Source: Cylindrotheca closterium
Lineage: Eukaryota > Bacillariophyta > Bacillariophyceae > Bacillariales > Bacillariaceae
Length of the DNA: 64,000 nucleotides
Reading direction: 5' to 3'
Assembly (NCBI GenBank): GCA_933822405.4
Contig: CAKOGP040001747.1
Location: 74,113 to 138,112 of the forward strand
Part shown: positions 42,799 to 53,196 of the stretch, piece after piece
Layout of the letters: every line of letters begins with the position of its first letter
How positions within the stretch are numbered: the stretch's first letter is position 1
The notes under the pieces: generated by a model
Seen by the model: only the letters and a program-made list of their open reading frames with translations
Database searches by the model: none
What the model was told of the DNA's origin: nothing
Program-made: the position numbers and the translations under genes

Positions 42799-43905
42799 TT
42801 AGAGTTCCCCGTGCTGGTGACCGTGGTCATGATGATCATGGTGATTGTCGCTGTGATGATCGTGATGATCGTTATGACCATGATCATTAGAATGCCCATC
42901 ATGATGATCATGGTGACCGTGGCTATGATGACCACTCATTTCTTCTAATATTGTTGTTGAATACAGGAATGCAATTCCCCCAGCAAAGCACAAAAGTTGA
43001 AGCAACCGAAACTTCAACGTGGAACTCGAGTCTTCCAAAATTTCTGGGAGAATGGAAACCGCGGCTAGGTATACAAAGCCTCCAGCGGTAACAAACATTA
43101 ACGAGTCACCGGCAAAACTCTGTAGGAATAACCCAACAAAAGTTCCAATCATGGCGGCAACGGCAGTTCCGAATTGACACAAGATGGCTTTGTTTCGGCT
43201 AAGACCGTTCTTCACTAGAATTGCAAAGTCCCCCAATTCATGCTGTAGTAATCAAGATACGAATGCGAAGGAATTGGAAGGAAAATAGCTTAGAGGGTAC
43301 ATGCCATTATATGCCATCATAAAGGCCCACACACAGTGTGCATTCCTTACCGGAATTTCATGAAATAGAATCGACAGGGTAGCCAGCCCACCCCGTGATT
43401 GCAGTAATGTGGCAACGGAGGAATGATCGTCCGCGACGCTTGCAAAAGAAGCACCAATTGCAAGACCGTCCGTAAAGTTGTGCAAGGCATCGGCCGCCAA
43501 GTTGAGCAAAATGGTTGATGTGGTATTCTTATGATCGTGCATATGATCGGATTTAGTGTCGTAGTTCTTCTTGGTGCCGTCCTTGTCGCCTCCTCCATGA
43601 TGATGCTGATGCTGATGCTGATGACTCCCATACGAACGAATCACCATATCCACAACCAAAAAGATGAAAAAGCCAAAGAGAATCCAGAGTCCAACGTTCT
43701 CCACTCCTGCTGCATGTGGTATAGTATGCAAAAAGACATCTCCCAACAAGGCTCCAGCTGCCAGCGCTTGACCCAAGGCCAAGCTAGAACTGTGTACTCC
43801 TTCTCCAGAAGCGTATCGAGGAAATAAGACTAAAAGTACATTGGGGGCGAGACTGATGAGGCCCGTAGATATTACAGCAGCTGTGATTGCGTTGGGTGCG
43901 ACCAT
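42799..43905 (-). CDS. ZIP (LIV-1/SLC39) metal transporter with His-rich loop and tail
   Basis: Two exons (43351..43905 and 42799..43242, intron 43243..43350), 332 residues, about eight TM segments. The LIV-1 hallmark HEIPHELGD (residues 182-190) is assembled across the splice junction, and TM4 carries LHNFTDGLAIGAS. A His-rich loop between TM3 and TM4 (SHQHQHQHHHGGG) and a very His-rich C-terminal tail (HHDHHDGHSNDHGHNDHHD) flank the core. In the family, TM4/TM5 His and Asp form the metal path for Zn2+, Fe2+ or Mn2+, and His loops sense or buffer Zn. SLC39A7/A13-like members sit in ER or Golgi and release Zn into the cytosol, and this is the closest fit by length. Convergent with FCP1, 35 bases apart. 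Confidence 0.92.
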
Positions 43906-44295
43906 CCTTTGGTGATGGTGCTCTCCTTCCGCTTATTGGTCATTGTGCGTATTTTTGAGATTTTACTGTAGATTTTAGAAGAAATTCAATTACGACTCCT
44001 TCGATTTAAAATGAAAAAGCAAACTTCTTCCGACCTACTTTATCGGTACTGTATTTGGTGCTACGAGTATTGTATCCACAAGACTATATATATAATAACT
44101 ATGAAGGTAGCCAAACGACGACTGCAACAGTATCAAAATCTTTTTTCATTTTAAAATGTACAATCCCGTTCAGGTGGCATTATGGTGTATGAAACAAAAA
44201 CAATCAACACCTCCAAAACTGTTGACCCTTCTTCTTGTTGCGGATCGCATCGTCCACACCTCTGTAGTACACTGTACCTATATATGCACACATAT
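43906..44295. other. Intergenic with GTAC words
   Basis: 390 bases, no gene. TACTGTA at 43964 and 44047. Contains TATATATAATAAC near 44090. Confidence 0.5.
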
Positions 44296-45225
44296 TTATT
44301 CGGCAATGTACAGAGTCATTGCTCGAAAGGCACGTCGATAGACAATCTTGTCCTCTTGATTGCCTCGATACTTTTCCAAGGCTGCCAAGATCAGTGCACC
44401 AATCCCTTTTTCACAGAGTCGCGCCTTGTTGGCAGGTTCGGAAGCAATGTTGGACAAGTACAGACAACAGCAACTCTGAACAAAGGTCTCATTTTGCCAA
44501 GTTTTCATCGCATGGGCACACAGGTCGACGCAATCGTCATTGGCAATTTCCTCCTTGACATCTTCGTCTTTGACTTCACAAAGTACGGACAGGATTCCAA
44601 TGACACCACAAATCACAGAACCATTTGTTTTGTGAGCATTGGCGGCGGCTACCAAGGTTGGAAGTCCAACATTGGCCACAAACATTCGAATGTTTTCATC
44701 GGACAAAACACTCAACTTGAGGAGGAGTGCAATCGTCACTGTGGATATACTCTCCGATGTGGGATACCAGTCCTTGAGTGCCATCAGCACAGTCCCCGCA
44801 CCATCCAGCAATACAATGGTTTGGACGGCTGCCTCCACGGTCGATTTTTCGTTCTCATCCGTGTTAATCATCATTGCCACGGAGGTCATGGCCTCTTCCA
44901 CTTCTTGTGCGACTTTGGAATCTCGAATTTTTCTCAGGAGTTTCTTAACTTCCTTGGACGACGAGGACGAGGGTGACGTCGTCGTGGTGTTGGACAAGTT
45001 TCCACTTTTGCTGCTGGCGATTGTGGAAGAACTAGCAGTAGCTTGTTCCATAATGATCGTGGAAGCACTAGCAGCAGCGCCTTCAACAAAGTTTGTGGCT
45101 AGAACTGACGGTGCTAGAAGACTGCTGCCGACTGCTGCAGCTGTCGTCTTGTTGGCTCCTCCTCCTGGTGAGGATGTAGTATCATCATCTACTTTCAAGC
45201 TCTCTGTTTGTTCCTTGGGCGCCAT
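44296..45225 (-). CDS. Armadillo/HEAT-like repeat protein
   Basis: 309 residues from ATG 45225; an alternative ATG at 45285 adds 20 residues. The N-terminal third is Ser/Thr/Ala-rich. Helical repeats then run to the end: VEAAVQTIVLLDGAGTVL, SISTVTIALLLKLSVLSDEN, LPTLVAAANAHKTNGSV, VQSCCCLYLSNIASEP, KGIGALILAALEKY, CRRAFRAMTLYIAE. The pattern of a two-helix or three-helix hairpin with G and [LI] positions fits ARM/HEAT. The function is unknown; such proteins are usually scaffolds. Confidence 0.7.
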   Translation of the reverse strand: MAPKEQTESLKVDDDTTSSPGGGANKTTAAAVGSSLLAPSVLATNFVEGAAASASTIIMEQATASSSTIASSKSGNLSNTTTTSPSSSSSKEVKKLLRKIRDSKVAQEVEEAMTSVAMMINTDENEKSTVEAAVQTIVLLDGAGTVLMALKDWYPTSESISTVTIALLLKLSVLSDENIRMFVANVGLPTLVAAANAHKTNGSVICGVIGILSVLCEVKDEDVKEEIANDDCVDLCAHAMKTWQNETFVQSCCCLYLSNIASEPANKARLCEKGIGALILAALEKYRGNQEDKIVYRRAFRAMTLYIAE

Positions 45226-45645
45226 TGTGTTCTTTGTCGGCTGGTTTGGAGTGAATGTCAAGTGACGGACGTTGGCTGATTGCATGAATGAATTGACAAG
45301 AAAAACAATGAGTGCACACACTTTGGTACTCACTTCATCACGTTTTTCGTTTTCTTCCAAATGCCGTGAAATTGGCCACCCCTTCACTGAAAACTTCTGG
45401 AACTTGCCTCCCGTGGTGACGTCGTATACGGGAATCAATCACCATCCGTGATTGACTTCAAAAGAACTTGTTCTCCTCGCGACCTCGCATCAATGACACC
45501 CCGCTTTTTTTATTGATTTTATTCGGGTTATGTGCATTCAGTCTTCGGGAAGCAATCAATCTTCAATCTGCATGAAATCGATCGATCGTGATCACACGAA
45601 TAAGCGTCATCATCATATTTTTGAAATCAACTGAAATTGTCAGTA

Positions 45646-45678
<33 letters not shown>

Positions 45679-45718
45679 ACAGCAACACAGTTATTATTCC
45701 ATCAACAACACATTGGAA
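45226..45718. other. Divergent intergenic region with (AATC)n
   Basis: About 490 bases between two starts. (AATC) microsatellite at 45646-45677. If the ARM gene starts at its other ATG the region shrinks by 60 bases. Confidence 0.5.
45646..45677. repeat. (AATC)n microsatellite
   Basis: Eight tandem tetramers, directly visible, about 40 bases before the thioredoxin-like ATG. Confidence 0.9.
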
Positions 45719-46282
45719 ATGAATTCATTCATCACTAGAATCATTTACTTTCTCCAGTTCCTTATTCTGTTCCTGAATCCTTCTACTACAACTTCTGCCG
45801 TTCGGATACCTTTTGCGTTGCCAATCACCAAATGTTCCACCATCTCCTTTTGGAGTAGTCAAACGAAGACTCTCATAACAGAAGGAGGAATAGTATCCTC
45901 TAGTACGACCTCCCTCAATGCTGCCATTGGACGAAAGGGCAACAAGAACCACAAACGAAAGGTGGCAACCTTCAAAAACATTGAAGAAGTTTTGGAATCA
46001 TTTTACGAAGAGCCGATTGGTGTCTTGTTTGGCACCAAGAGTTGCGGACCATGCCATTCCATGAAGGAAGAAATGAAACAAGTTCATTCCACCTTTGGAA
46101 ATGAGCTGCTCTTGTTTGATGTTGACATTGATCGATGGCCATCCGTGGCCAACAAGATGAATGTCATTATGGCACCGACTCTGCTGGTCTTTCAGCAAGG
46201 TCAAGTTCAGTTGCGATTGGAAGGCATGTTGCCAGCTGAAACGATATTGAAAGAATTGCGTTCCTTTTTGGGACATTCATGA
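45719..46282 (+). CDS. Thioredoxin-like protein with presequence
   Basis: 187 residues in one exon. Signal peptide-like N-terminus (IIYFLQFLILFLNP) with SAVRIPF after it, which may be a plastid transit start. The thioredoxin fold follows: IGVLFGTKSCGPCHSMKEEM (Cys109/Cys112, motif SCGPC where most have WCGPC), LLLFDVDIDRWPSVANKMNV and IMAPTLLVFQQGQ with the cis-Pro. The redox pair is intact. It probably acts as a disulphide reductant in plastid or secretory compartment. Confidence 0.85.
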   Translation: MNSFITRIIYFLQFLILFLNPSTTTSAVRIPFALPITKCSTISFWSSQTKTLITEGGIVSSSTTSLNAAIGRKGNKNHKRKVATFKNIEEVLESFYEEPIGVLFGTKSCGPCHSMKEEMKQVHSTFGNELLLFDVDIDRWPSVANKMNVIMAPTLLVFQQGQVQLRLEGMLPAETILKELRSFLGHS

Positions 46283-47024
46283 TGATGATGAACGCACGGG
46301 TAGTATCATGGTACCATCCTAGTGCACCACCAGACAGATTACAGATACTGCTGGTGTACAAGAACAAAGAACGAACAAACAAGAACGAACGAACAAGAAC
46401 AAACAAACGATCGAACGCTTGCATCATACGGGAACTAGCCTCCACTCTTCTGTTGAGGGAGGAGGCTCTGAAGAAGGAAAAAAAGGTTGCTTGCTTCTTG
46501 ATGCAGTCGCTCAATTTATTTTATGATCAAACTACATGTACTGCTCTCCGAAGCATCATTCATTGGACCACAATAGGACCACAATACTACTTGCATACCC
46601 TACACTCTTCACTTTGAAGAAAACCACAGACTACAGTAACTATTAGACTTTCAACAATAATTGTTGCCTTATTTCCGATGAATTTTTTAAAAACACACAA
46701 AAGGCCATGTTGGAAAAAGAATAAAGAATGAAGAAAGTTGCTATTTTATACATAGTCCTACTATGAATAATGAATGAATATATCTAGTTACCAATATCAA
46801 TTTCATATAAATACTACTAGACTTTCAACAACTGTTGCCTTCTGAAGCATCCATACAAGTGGATGTTTATGATGAAGAAGAAACGAAACACACACAACAC
46901 AACAAAACAAAACAAAATCCTTGTGGTACTACCTGTATAATATGTATCCAAAGCGAATGTCCTAGTACCAAGAAGATCATACTGTACTGAATAGCGCTGT
47001 GATTTTATATTGTTTATAATATTT

Positions 47025-47061
<37 letters not shown>

Positions 47062-47165
47062 CATACATCGTCTATAATGATTGATAGGTAGGTAGGTAGG
47101 TAAGTAGGTAGGTACCGGTAGGTAGGTTGGCAAAGATGGATGATTATCTGCATCATCATGATCCA
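46283..47165. other. Intergenic with microsatellites
   Basis: 880 bases, no gene. AAC/AACG-rich sequence at 46373-46412; TACAGTA at 46631, TACTGTA at 46980; (TAG)12 at 47025-47060; (GTAG)-rich tract at 47084-47128. Confidence 0.6.
47025..47060. repeat. (TAG)12 microsatellite
   Basis: Directly visible, 105 bases downstream of the DUF2358-like stop on the minus strand. Confidence 0.95.
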
Positions 47166-48176
47166 CTACAGCGAACTTTGAGGTCGTTCCGTCGTTGGCA
47201 GTGGTTCCCATATTCTGGAAGCAACAGTGGGAAAGAAAGTTTCCGTAAAGGCTTGAAAGACAGACATATCCCACGAATCTTCGTGAAAGTAAACAAGACC
47301 ATCCTCGTCTATGTGATAGGTCGTACTCCCGGTCCAAACGGGTAGTTTGGGATGCCATGGGAGATGCAAGGTTGCTTTTAGTTCCCAAAAGACCCTGATT
47401 GTGTGATTGTCCACAATCTCCAAGGATTGCAAGGTAGCCGTACTCGTTTGATGTTCAAAGAGTTGAGAGGCTGCGTTAATGTACTTGCGCAATCCTCGTA
47501 CCGGCATGTCTGGATCGGGTCCATCAAAGAGACAGTCATCGCGATAGACGGTAGTATTCAGTTTCCCAGTAATGTAATACCCTTTGAGAGTGTCCTCTCT
47601 CCAATCTTTCCGAATCACATCTGCCAATTGTTGAATGTTCAAGTTGCGGACCTTGGCCTTGGACATTTTGGGGCATCGGTAACTCAAGGGTGGTCCAATC
47701 AAGTCGAGGGATTTGTGCCGGATGATCAAAAAGCGCATGACCTTGTCCATGGCATCCAAAACGTCCGACATGCGTCTCCTCAGAAAGGGACATTTGATGG
47801 CCAAGGACTTGCTGTACCACTTGTCCATCTTGTTGACACAGACCTGCTCGATGGAATTGAGAGAATAGGCATAGAGCCGTGTTGCCGTTCTTGCGGGTGA
47901 AGAATTCGCATTGTTGCTGGAGTTCGGATACGCAACGGAGCTGAATCTTCTCCTTCGTTGATCGGAAGCTGCTGCAGCTGCTGCAGCGCTGCTGCTACTA
48001 CTGCTAGCAACATCAGACCTTCTTGTTATTCTAAATGCTGACTGTTGTTGTTGTGGTTGTTGTTGTTGTAAGGTATTCGGATGTGATGGAATAAATGCAT
48101 GAGTAGTGATGATTGGAAAGACACAAAGTGCCAAGACAACCAACAGAAAAGTCCTAACGTGCATTGTTGATTTCAT
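47166..48176 (-). CDS. Plastid-targeted NTF2-like (DUF2358-like) protein
   Basis: 336 residues from ATG 48176, chosen because a signal peptide (FLLVVLALCVFPI) then starts at once; ATG 48209 is the alternative. The signal peptide ends in TTHAFIPSH, the Phe of diatom plastid targeting. A Gln/Ser/Ala low-complexity transit region follows. The conserved core runs from SLAIKCPFLRRRMSDVLDAM through IQQLADVIRKDWRED, YRDDCLFDGPDPDMPVRGLR, NHTIRVFWELKATLHLPW, and VWTGSTTYHIDEDGLVYFHED to the end. That is the NTF2/SnoaL-like fold of DUF2358 proteins found in plastids. The enzyme activity, if any, is not known. Confidence 0.75.
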   Translation of the reverse strand: MKSTMHVRTFLLVVLALCVFPIITTHAFIPSHPNTLQQQQPQQQQSAFRITRRSDVASSSSSSAAAAAAASDQRRRRFSSVAYPNSSNNANSSPARTATRLYAYSLNSIEQVCVNKMDKWYSKSLAIKCPFLRRRMSDVLDAMDKVMRFLIIRHKSLDLIGPPLSYRCPKMSKAKVRNLNIQQLADVIRKDWREDTLKGYYITGKLNTTVYRDDCLFDGPDPDMPVRGLRKYINAASQLFEHQTSTATLQSLEIVDNHTIRVFWELKATLHLPWHPKLPVWTGSTTYHIDEDGLVYFHEDSWDMSVFQAFTETFFPTVASRIWEPLPTTERPQSSL

Positions 48177-48648
48177 CCTCCAAAAAGTTTGTGTGTGATG
48201 TTGGTGCATTCGTGATTTCAGTTTTGTTATTTACGCAGCAAAAATGTCAAACCAAACCATTCATTCGTACTAGAGCATTCGGGTTTTTGCATCTGTTATC
48301 TTCTCCTGCCTCTTGTTCCATCAATATAATTATCGCAAAGAACCTCGCGCACCGTGCGTCCTGCAACCGTTTGATGTCTTGACTCTTTCGACCACTTGGT
48401 TCTTCGGATACTTCAACTTCCTTCGTCAGTGATGGCTTGCTCGTCTCCGATTGGAGGAAACACCCTTTCCACCTGGAAAGAGTGAGTGAGGGAGTTCAAG
48501 TACGCAGAAAGAAGAAGAAGAGAGGTGGAGTAAACGAAGAAGAAGAGGAAGAAGAATTGCAGAAAATATAAAATACAAAATACAAAAACGACAATTGATT
48601 AATTCATTCATTCATTGATTGATTCATGAAAATTGCAAGATTGTGGCG
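48177..48648. other. Divergent intergenic region
   Basis: 470 bases between two starts; no gene recognised. ATTC repeats near 48600-48625. Confidence 0.45.
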
Positions 48649-51453
48649 ATGATCATCATTACAGCTCAGCACCACAAAAGACGGATACGGCTTGTGAGGA
48701 TGCTGTTGCTACTCGTAGTTCTGACGGCAGTTCTTTCCAATCATTTTGCAGCTGCATTGCTTCCCAGTCAAACAAGCAATCCATCATCATCACCATCATC
48801 ATCATCGTCCATACTACATTCTTCACCCTCCAACACTAATTCGTTGCAGAGAAGGCGGCAGCCCTATCCTCACAACAACCAGAACAACAACAACAATAAT
48901 AAATGGGAGCTCTTTGTAGCAGCAGCATCCGAGCCCAGGACCAACGAAGATACATCATCATCAGCTTCGTCATCGACGGCACCATCCAAAACGAAAAAAA
49001 TTCCACCGCCAAAGGCCAAGACAACAAACAACAACAACAACAACAATGGCAACAAGAAGAATAATATCAACCACAACAACAACAGCAACAACAACAACAA
49101 CAACAAGAAAAGAGTCAACTACAGCAACGTGAGAAACAAACCATGGCAAGCGGACTTCAAGACGTCTATACGCACACAAGGCAAAATCAAAAAGGCATAC
49201 TCGACAAGGTACAAGACGCGGACCCTCAAGGCCAAGGAAATTCTAAAGGCTTTGCTGACGACTCATCCTACCCAAGTGAACGCCGCCAATGTCATTTGTG
49301 CCTTGACCTACAGCGCCAAATCGCTCGGAACGTCACAAATATCGACCGACCTTCAGTTGCGGTCCATGCTGTTTCAAGCCTTTGACATTTTGTCCAAAAT
49401 GGTGCACAAGGGATTGCTCAATACCCGGCAACTTTGCAATGCGTGTTGGGCGATTGCCAAACATTACGATCGCGATCACGAATTACTGCCCAAAGCTCCA
49501 GAAGCAGTGGCACTTTCCGACGAAGGTGCCATTGGGACGGCGGTTCAAATCAATATTTTAGACGAGCCAAGTCCGTTGGAACAATCGCAAATCTTACTAG
49601 AAGATACCTTGGACGATATTGCCAGGCAACTGACGGATATCCTAAATGGGGAATTGGAAGGCCATTACGAAGCGTGGCAAAAGCCTGCTCAAGTGGGAGA
49701 GATTTGCATGGCGAGCTGGGCCTATGGAAAGTTGAGGCATCGCAAGAAACCACCTGGTTGGCAAGATCCACCCCAAACCGGTCGTCTGGCCAATAGGAAC
49801 AACAACAACCACAACAATAACAACCACAACCACAACCCAAATGCGGATGTGATTACATTTGAAAGCTGGACTTCGATTGGAGGTACTAGTACTTCCTTTG
49901 ATGGTGGCAGTACCAGCAGCAGTACCAGTGGCGGTCCTGTTTCCACATTTATTGACAATGATGTCACCAATGCCTTGTTTGATGCCTTTGCGGCAGCCTT
50001 GTGTGACCCTAGCATGTCCAAACTCATCCTTCCTGACGAGTCACAAACAGAACCCCAACATTCTGAGGTGTCACGATTGAAAGATTGCTCGTGGAGTGAA
50101 CTGGCCAATTTGGGTTGGTCCTTTGCCGCACATGGCAGTTGCAAGAGCGAACAATCTCAAACGTTATTGCAAAAGTTGGCACAAGAAACCTCTCGTCGAC
50201 TTCATTTCGGTGGATCATTGACCGAACATTTGCTCACACGGGATTTGGCACAGCTCATATGGGCGCTGGGTACCACACAGGCGGACAACTATCGATTGGC
50301 GGATGATCTGGTCATTCTGGTGGAAGATTTGTCCAACGAATATCTCAAATTGAACTCACCACGAGCCTCCTTTAGTCGGGCCGCTCGACCTCTCAAGACA
50401 TGGAGTTGTCCCGATTTGGTCCAAGTGACACTGGGAATGGCCCATTCCAGAATTGATGAACAACCATTACTCCAAGCAATCTACAAGGAGAATAATCATC
50501 GACTTGTGGAATGCGAAGTGGAGGATGCATCAGTGCCACATCACCATCGAAAATGCTTCCATCCTTGGGAAGTGAGTGTCCTTCTCTGGGCACAAGCTCG
50601 CCTTTACCTGAAGGAAGAGCAAGGCGAAGATTTTGAAGATTTTGTTGCAAATGCTCCTGGATACATATTGAGCGCGATTGCCAAAGGCCAATCACTGCAA
50701 TCCGTGGGCATTGGACCGCAAGAACAAGCGAATATTGTGTGGTCCTTGACCGTTTTGGAAGAGCACCAATCGTCGACTGCGATCAAGCTCATTCAGAAAA
50801 TTTTCCAAGAGGCCGCAGAGTCATTGGAAGAAAATCAATCCATTCAACTCGAACATGCACATCAACTATGGCAAGCCTATTTTATCATGGAAGAAGAGAG
50901 CCCCGAAGCAGTTAGCAATGTACCAACTTGGTTTTCGAAATACCTTGAGAAGAAATGGACTCTGGAAAAAGCCAAGCTCAAGATCAGCAGCGCGAGACAT
51001 CGATCGATAAGTCAATGTCTCCAGCTAATGGGAGTGGATCACCGCAACGAACACGATGAAGATATTGACGTGGCTATTGTGGTAAAACAGAACGCTCTTT
51101 GGACGCACGAAACTCAAGCGGAAGGACAATCGGAAGACGATCTCTCGCTTGCTGTGGAGTTTGATGGTCCTAATCATTTTGCACGAGAGAAGACTGACGA
51201 GGATGGTAGAATGTTGGCACAACCTCGCGCCCTGGGACACAGCGTACTGAAATACCGACTATTGAAGAAACAAGGATGGACGGTTGTACGAATCCCGTAC
51301 TTTGAATTTGACAAGATTCCATTTTGGGCCAGTATGGAACGACAAAGATACTTGCAACGGAAACTAAAGACGCATGGTAATCTCAAGTTCAGCGAATCTG
51401 ATGTCAGCGAATACAGTGCCATGTCCCCAAATCGCAAGTCAAGGTTCGACTAA
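48649..51453 (+). CDS. RAP-domain protein, organelle RNA-binding type
   Basis: 934 residues in one exon, ATG 48649. The N-terminus is hydrophobic (MLLLLVVLTAVLSNHFAAA), suggesting a signal/transit. Asn/Ser/His homopolymer tracts follow (residues 60-165). The centre has OPR/HPR-like helical repeats: RSMLFQAFDILSKMVHKGLL plus LCNACWAIAKH, LAQLIWALGTTQ, LVQVTLGMAHSRID, QEQANIVWSLTVLEEH. The C-terminal 70 residues carry the RAP domain: LAVEFDGPNHFAREK, LKYRLLKKQGWTVVRIPYFEFD. RAP proteins act in plastid or mitochondrial RNA maturation, and the domain has an endonuclease-like fold. The homopolymers are coding and in frame. Confidence 0.9.
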   Translation: MIIITAQHHKRRIRLVRMLLLLVVLTAVLSNHFAAALLPSQTSNPSSSPSSSSSILHSSPSNTNSLQRRRQPYPHNNQNNNNNNKWELFVAAASEPRTNEDTSSSASSSTAPSKTKKIPPPKAKTTNNNNNNNGNKKNNINHNNNSNNNNNNKKRVNYSNVRNKPWQADFKTSIRTQGKIKKAYSTRYKTRTLKAKEILKALLTTHPTQVNAANVICALTYSAKSLGTSQISTDLQLRSMLFQAFDILSKMVHKGLLNTRQLCNACWAIAKHYDRDHELLPKAPEAVALSDEGAIGTAVQINILDEPSPLEQSQILLEDTLDDIARQLTDILNGELEGHYEAWQKPAQVGEICMASWAYGKLRHRKKPPGWQDPPQTGRLANRNNNNHNNNNHNHNPNADVITFESWTSIGGTSTSFDGGSTSSSTSGGPVSTFIDNDVTNALFDAFAAALCDPSMSKLILPDESQTEPQHSEVSRLKDCSWSELANLGWSFAAHGSCKSEQSQTLLQKLAQETSRRLHFGGSLTEHLLTRDLAQLIWALGTTQADNYRLADDLVILVEDLSNEYLKLNSPRASFSRAARPLKTWSCPDLVQVTLGMAHSRIDEQPLLQAIYKENNHRLVECEVEDASVPHHHRKCFHPWEVSVLLWAQARLYLKEEQGEDFEDFVANAPGYILSAIAKGQSLQSVGIGPQEQANIVWSLTVLEEHQSSTAIKLIQKIFQEAAESLEENQSIQLEHAHQLWQAYFIMEEESPEAVSNVPTWFSKYLEKKWTLEKAKLKISSARHRSISQCLQLMGVDHRNEHDEDIDVAIVVKQNALWTHETQAEGQSEDDLSLAVEFDGPNHFAREKTDEDGRMLAQPRALGHSVLKYRLLKKQGWTVVRIPYFEFDKIPFWASMERQRYLQRKLKTHGNLKFSESDVSEYSAMSPNRKSRFD

Positions 51454-51762
51454 TGGGTGTCATAAAATAGAAGGCAATTTTTTAAATAGAACATGCAGTG
51501 CTAGATTTCTTTCATTCATTAGCAGCAGCTGCAGTTTCATAATTCATCTTGTATCAGAATCATCATTTCCAGTGTGAATTATTGGATTGAAGTGCCATCG
51601 CTTGTACGCCGTCCGGTAGAACACGTACGTACACAAACTAACGTCACATCAATGCCACGACGACCTCGTGAATCTTCGTTCCATCCCCAGCTGTTGTCTT
51701 TGATGAACTGCTGGAAACCTATCATCTCAAACACTCGACGATATCAAGCAACTAAAGACACA
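51454..51762. other. Intergenic, promoter of the epimerase gene
   Basis: About 310 bases between same-strand genes; no gene seen. Confidence 0.5.
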
Positions 51763-52684
51763 ATGAAATTCAGCCTTGCTCTTACCGCCGCCGCCTTCTC
51801 TACCGCCAGTGCCTTCACTGCTGTAAGTCATTGGTCGTGCAATGCAATGACTTTGCGTGATGCTGAATTTCTTTCCCATTTGTGCGTCGTCGACTAACAT
51901 TGTTGTCACATCCTTGTCATCGCCATCCATTGCTTCTTTTTCCACCCAATAGCCCCAGCAATCTGCCCGCTCTTCCACTTCTTTGAATGTTTGGGGAGAT
52001 AAGGACTACCTGATCGCTCCTTCCATCCTTTCCGCCGATTTCGCCAGATTGGGTGAGGAAGTCGACAATGTGCTTGAGGCCGGTGCCGATGTTGTTCACT
52101 TCGACGTCATGGACAACCACTATGTCCCCAACTTGACCATCGGACCTATGGTCTGCAAGGCCCTTCGTGACCACGGAGTTACCGCCCCCATTGATGTCCA
52201 CCTTATGGTTTCCCCCGTCGATGCCGCCATTGGTGACTTTATTGATGCCGGTGCCTCTTACATCACCTTCCACCCTGAGGCCACCAACCACGTCGACCGA
52301 TCCCTTCAGCTTATCAAGAACGGAGGATGCAAGGCCGGACTTGTCTTCAACCCTGCCACCAGTCTTGATGTCGCCAAGTTCGTTTTGGACAAGCTTGACA
52401 TCATCCTTCTGATGTCTGTCAACCCAGGATTCGGAGGACAAGCCTTCATCCCAGCTGTCTTGGACAAGGCCAGAGACGCCCGCAAGCTTATCGATGACAA
52501 CGGATTGGACTGCCGTTTGGAAATTGATGGAGGTGTCAAGGTTGACAACATCAGAGAAGTCGCTGAATCCGGTGTTGATATGATGGTTGCCGGAAGTGCC
52601 ATCCTTAAGGAGCCACGAACCGTCGAGGCCTACAAGGAGACCATTGACTCCATGCGTGCCGAACTCGCCAAGGTTGGAAAGTAA
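51763..52684 (+). CDS. rpe: Ribulose-phosphate 3-epimerase, plastid form
   Basis: Two exons (51763..51822 and 51953..52684, intron 51823..51952), 263 residues. The first exon is the signal peptide and ends in ASAFTA, so the ASAF motif sits at the splice site, typical for diatom plastid proteins. The enzyme is complete: [35 protein letters not shown] (metal His and Asp), [28 protein letters not shown] (active-site loop), [12 protein letters not shown] and MVAGSAIL. It interconverts ribulose-5-phosphate and xylulose-5-phosphate in the Calvin cycle and pentose phosphate pathway. Codon choice is visibly more biased (GCC, GTC, CTT, GGA) than in neighbours, as expected for a highly expressed gene. 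Confidence 0.95.
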
Positions 52685-53196
52685 AAATCTTGTGCCGAAT
52701 ACTGTATCCATAATTTCCCTTTAGCCATATAGACCATCCAACTTTTTCAGCTGCAATCGGTCTGTCTTGTTTCTAAATTAGAAATAAATCCGTCGTCTCG
52801 TTGGAAAGATATGTTCCAGCTGAATTTTAACTATTGGTCCATAAAATAAAGAACTGTTACCAATGAAGTTCTAGAGTGCTCTATACTGTATATATACAGT
52901 ACCCCCCTTTGAATTGCTTCGATAGAAAACCAAGCGATTGATACCAGCATTGTCATCTCACAATACAATTCGTCAAACAAATCTAGGAAATGGTTGGATT
53001 TTTACATTCGATCTTCAAGTTTACTGTAATCTCCTTAGTATTCCTTCGATAGAAAACCGACCACTTGATGCCAGTGTCTGTTCATACCAAAATAACTCGG
53101 CTTCGGACCTTAGGAAAGGCTAGTGTATGATCATAATTCAGAACGATTGGAGGTTTGGAAATCGGACAATATCTATGATATTTCGTTCATTCATTC
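52685..53196. other. Convergent intergenic region with palindrome and direct repeat
   Basis: 510 bases, no gene. Perfect 18-base palindrome TACTGTATATATACAGTA at 52884-52901, TACTGTA at 53022, and a direct repeat beginning TTCGATAGAAAACC at 52918 and 53045. Confidence 0.6.
52884..52901. repeat. Perfect 18-base palindrome
   Basis: TACTGTATATATACAGTA equals its own reverse complement. It lies about 200 bases after the epimerase stop. Confidence 0.95.

Noticed and set aside
51917..52711. 264-codon minus-strand frame
   Set aside because: Complementary to the biased codons of the epimerase gene.
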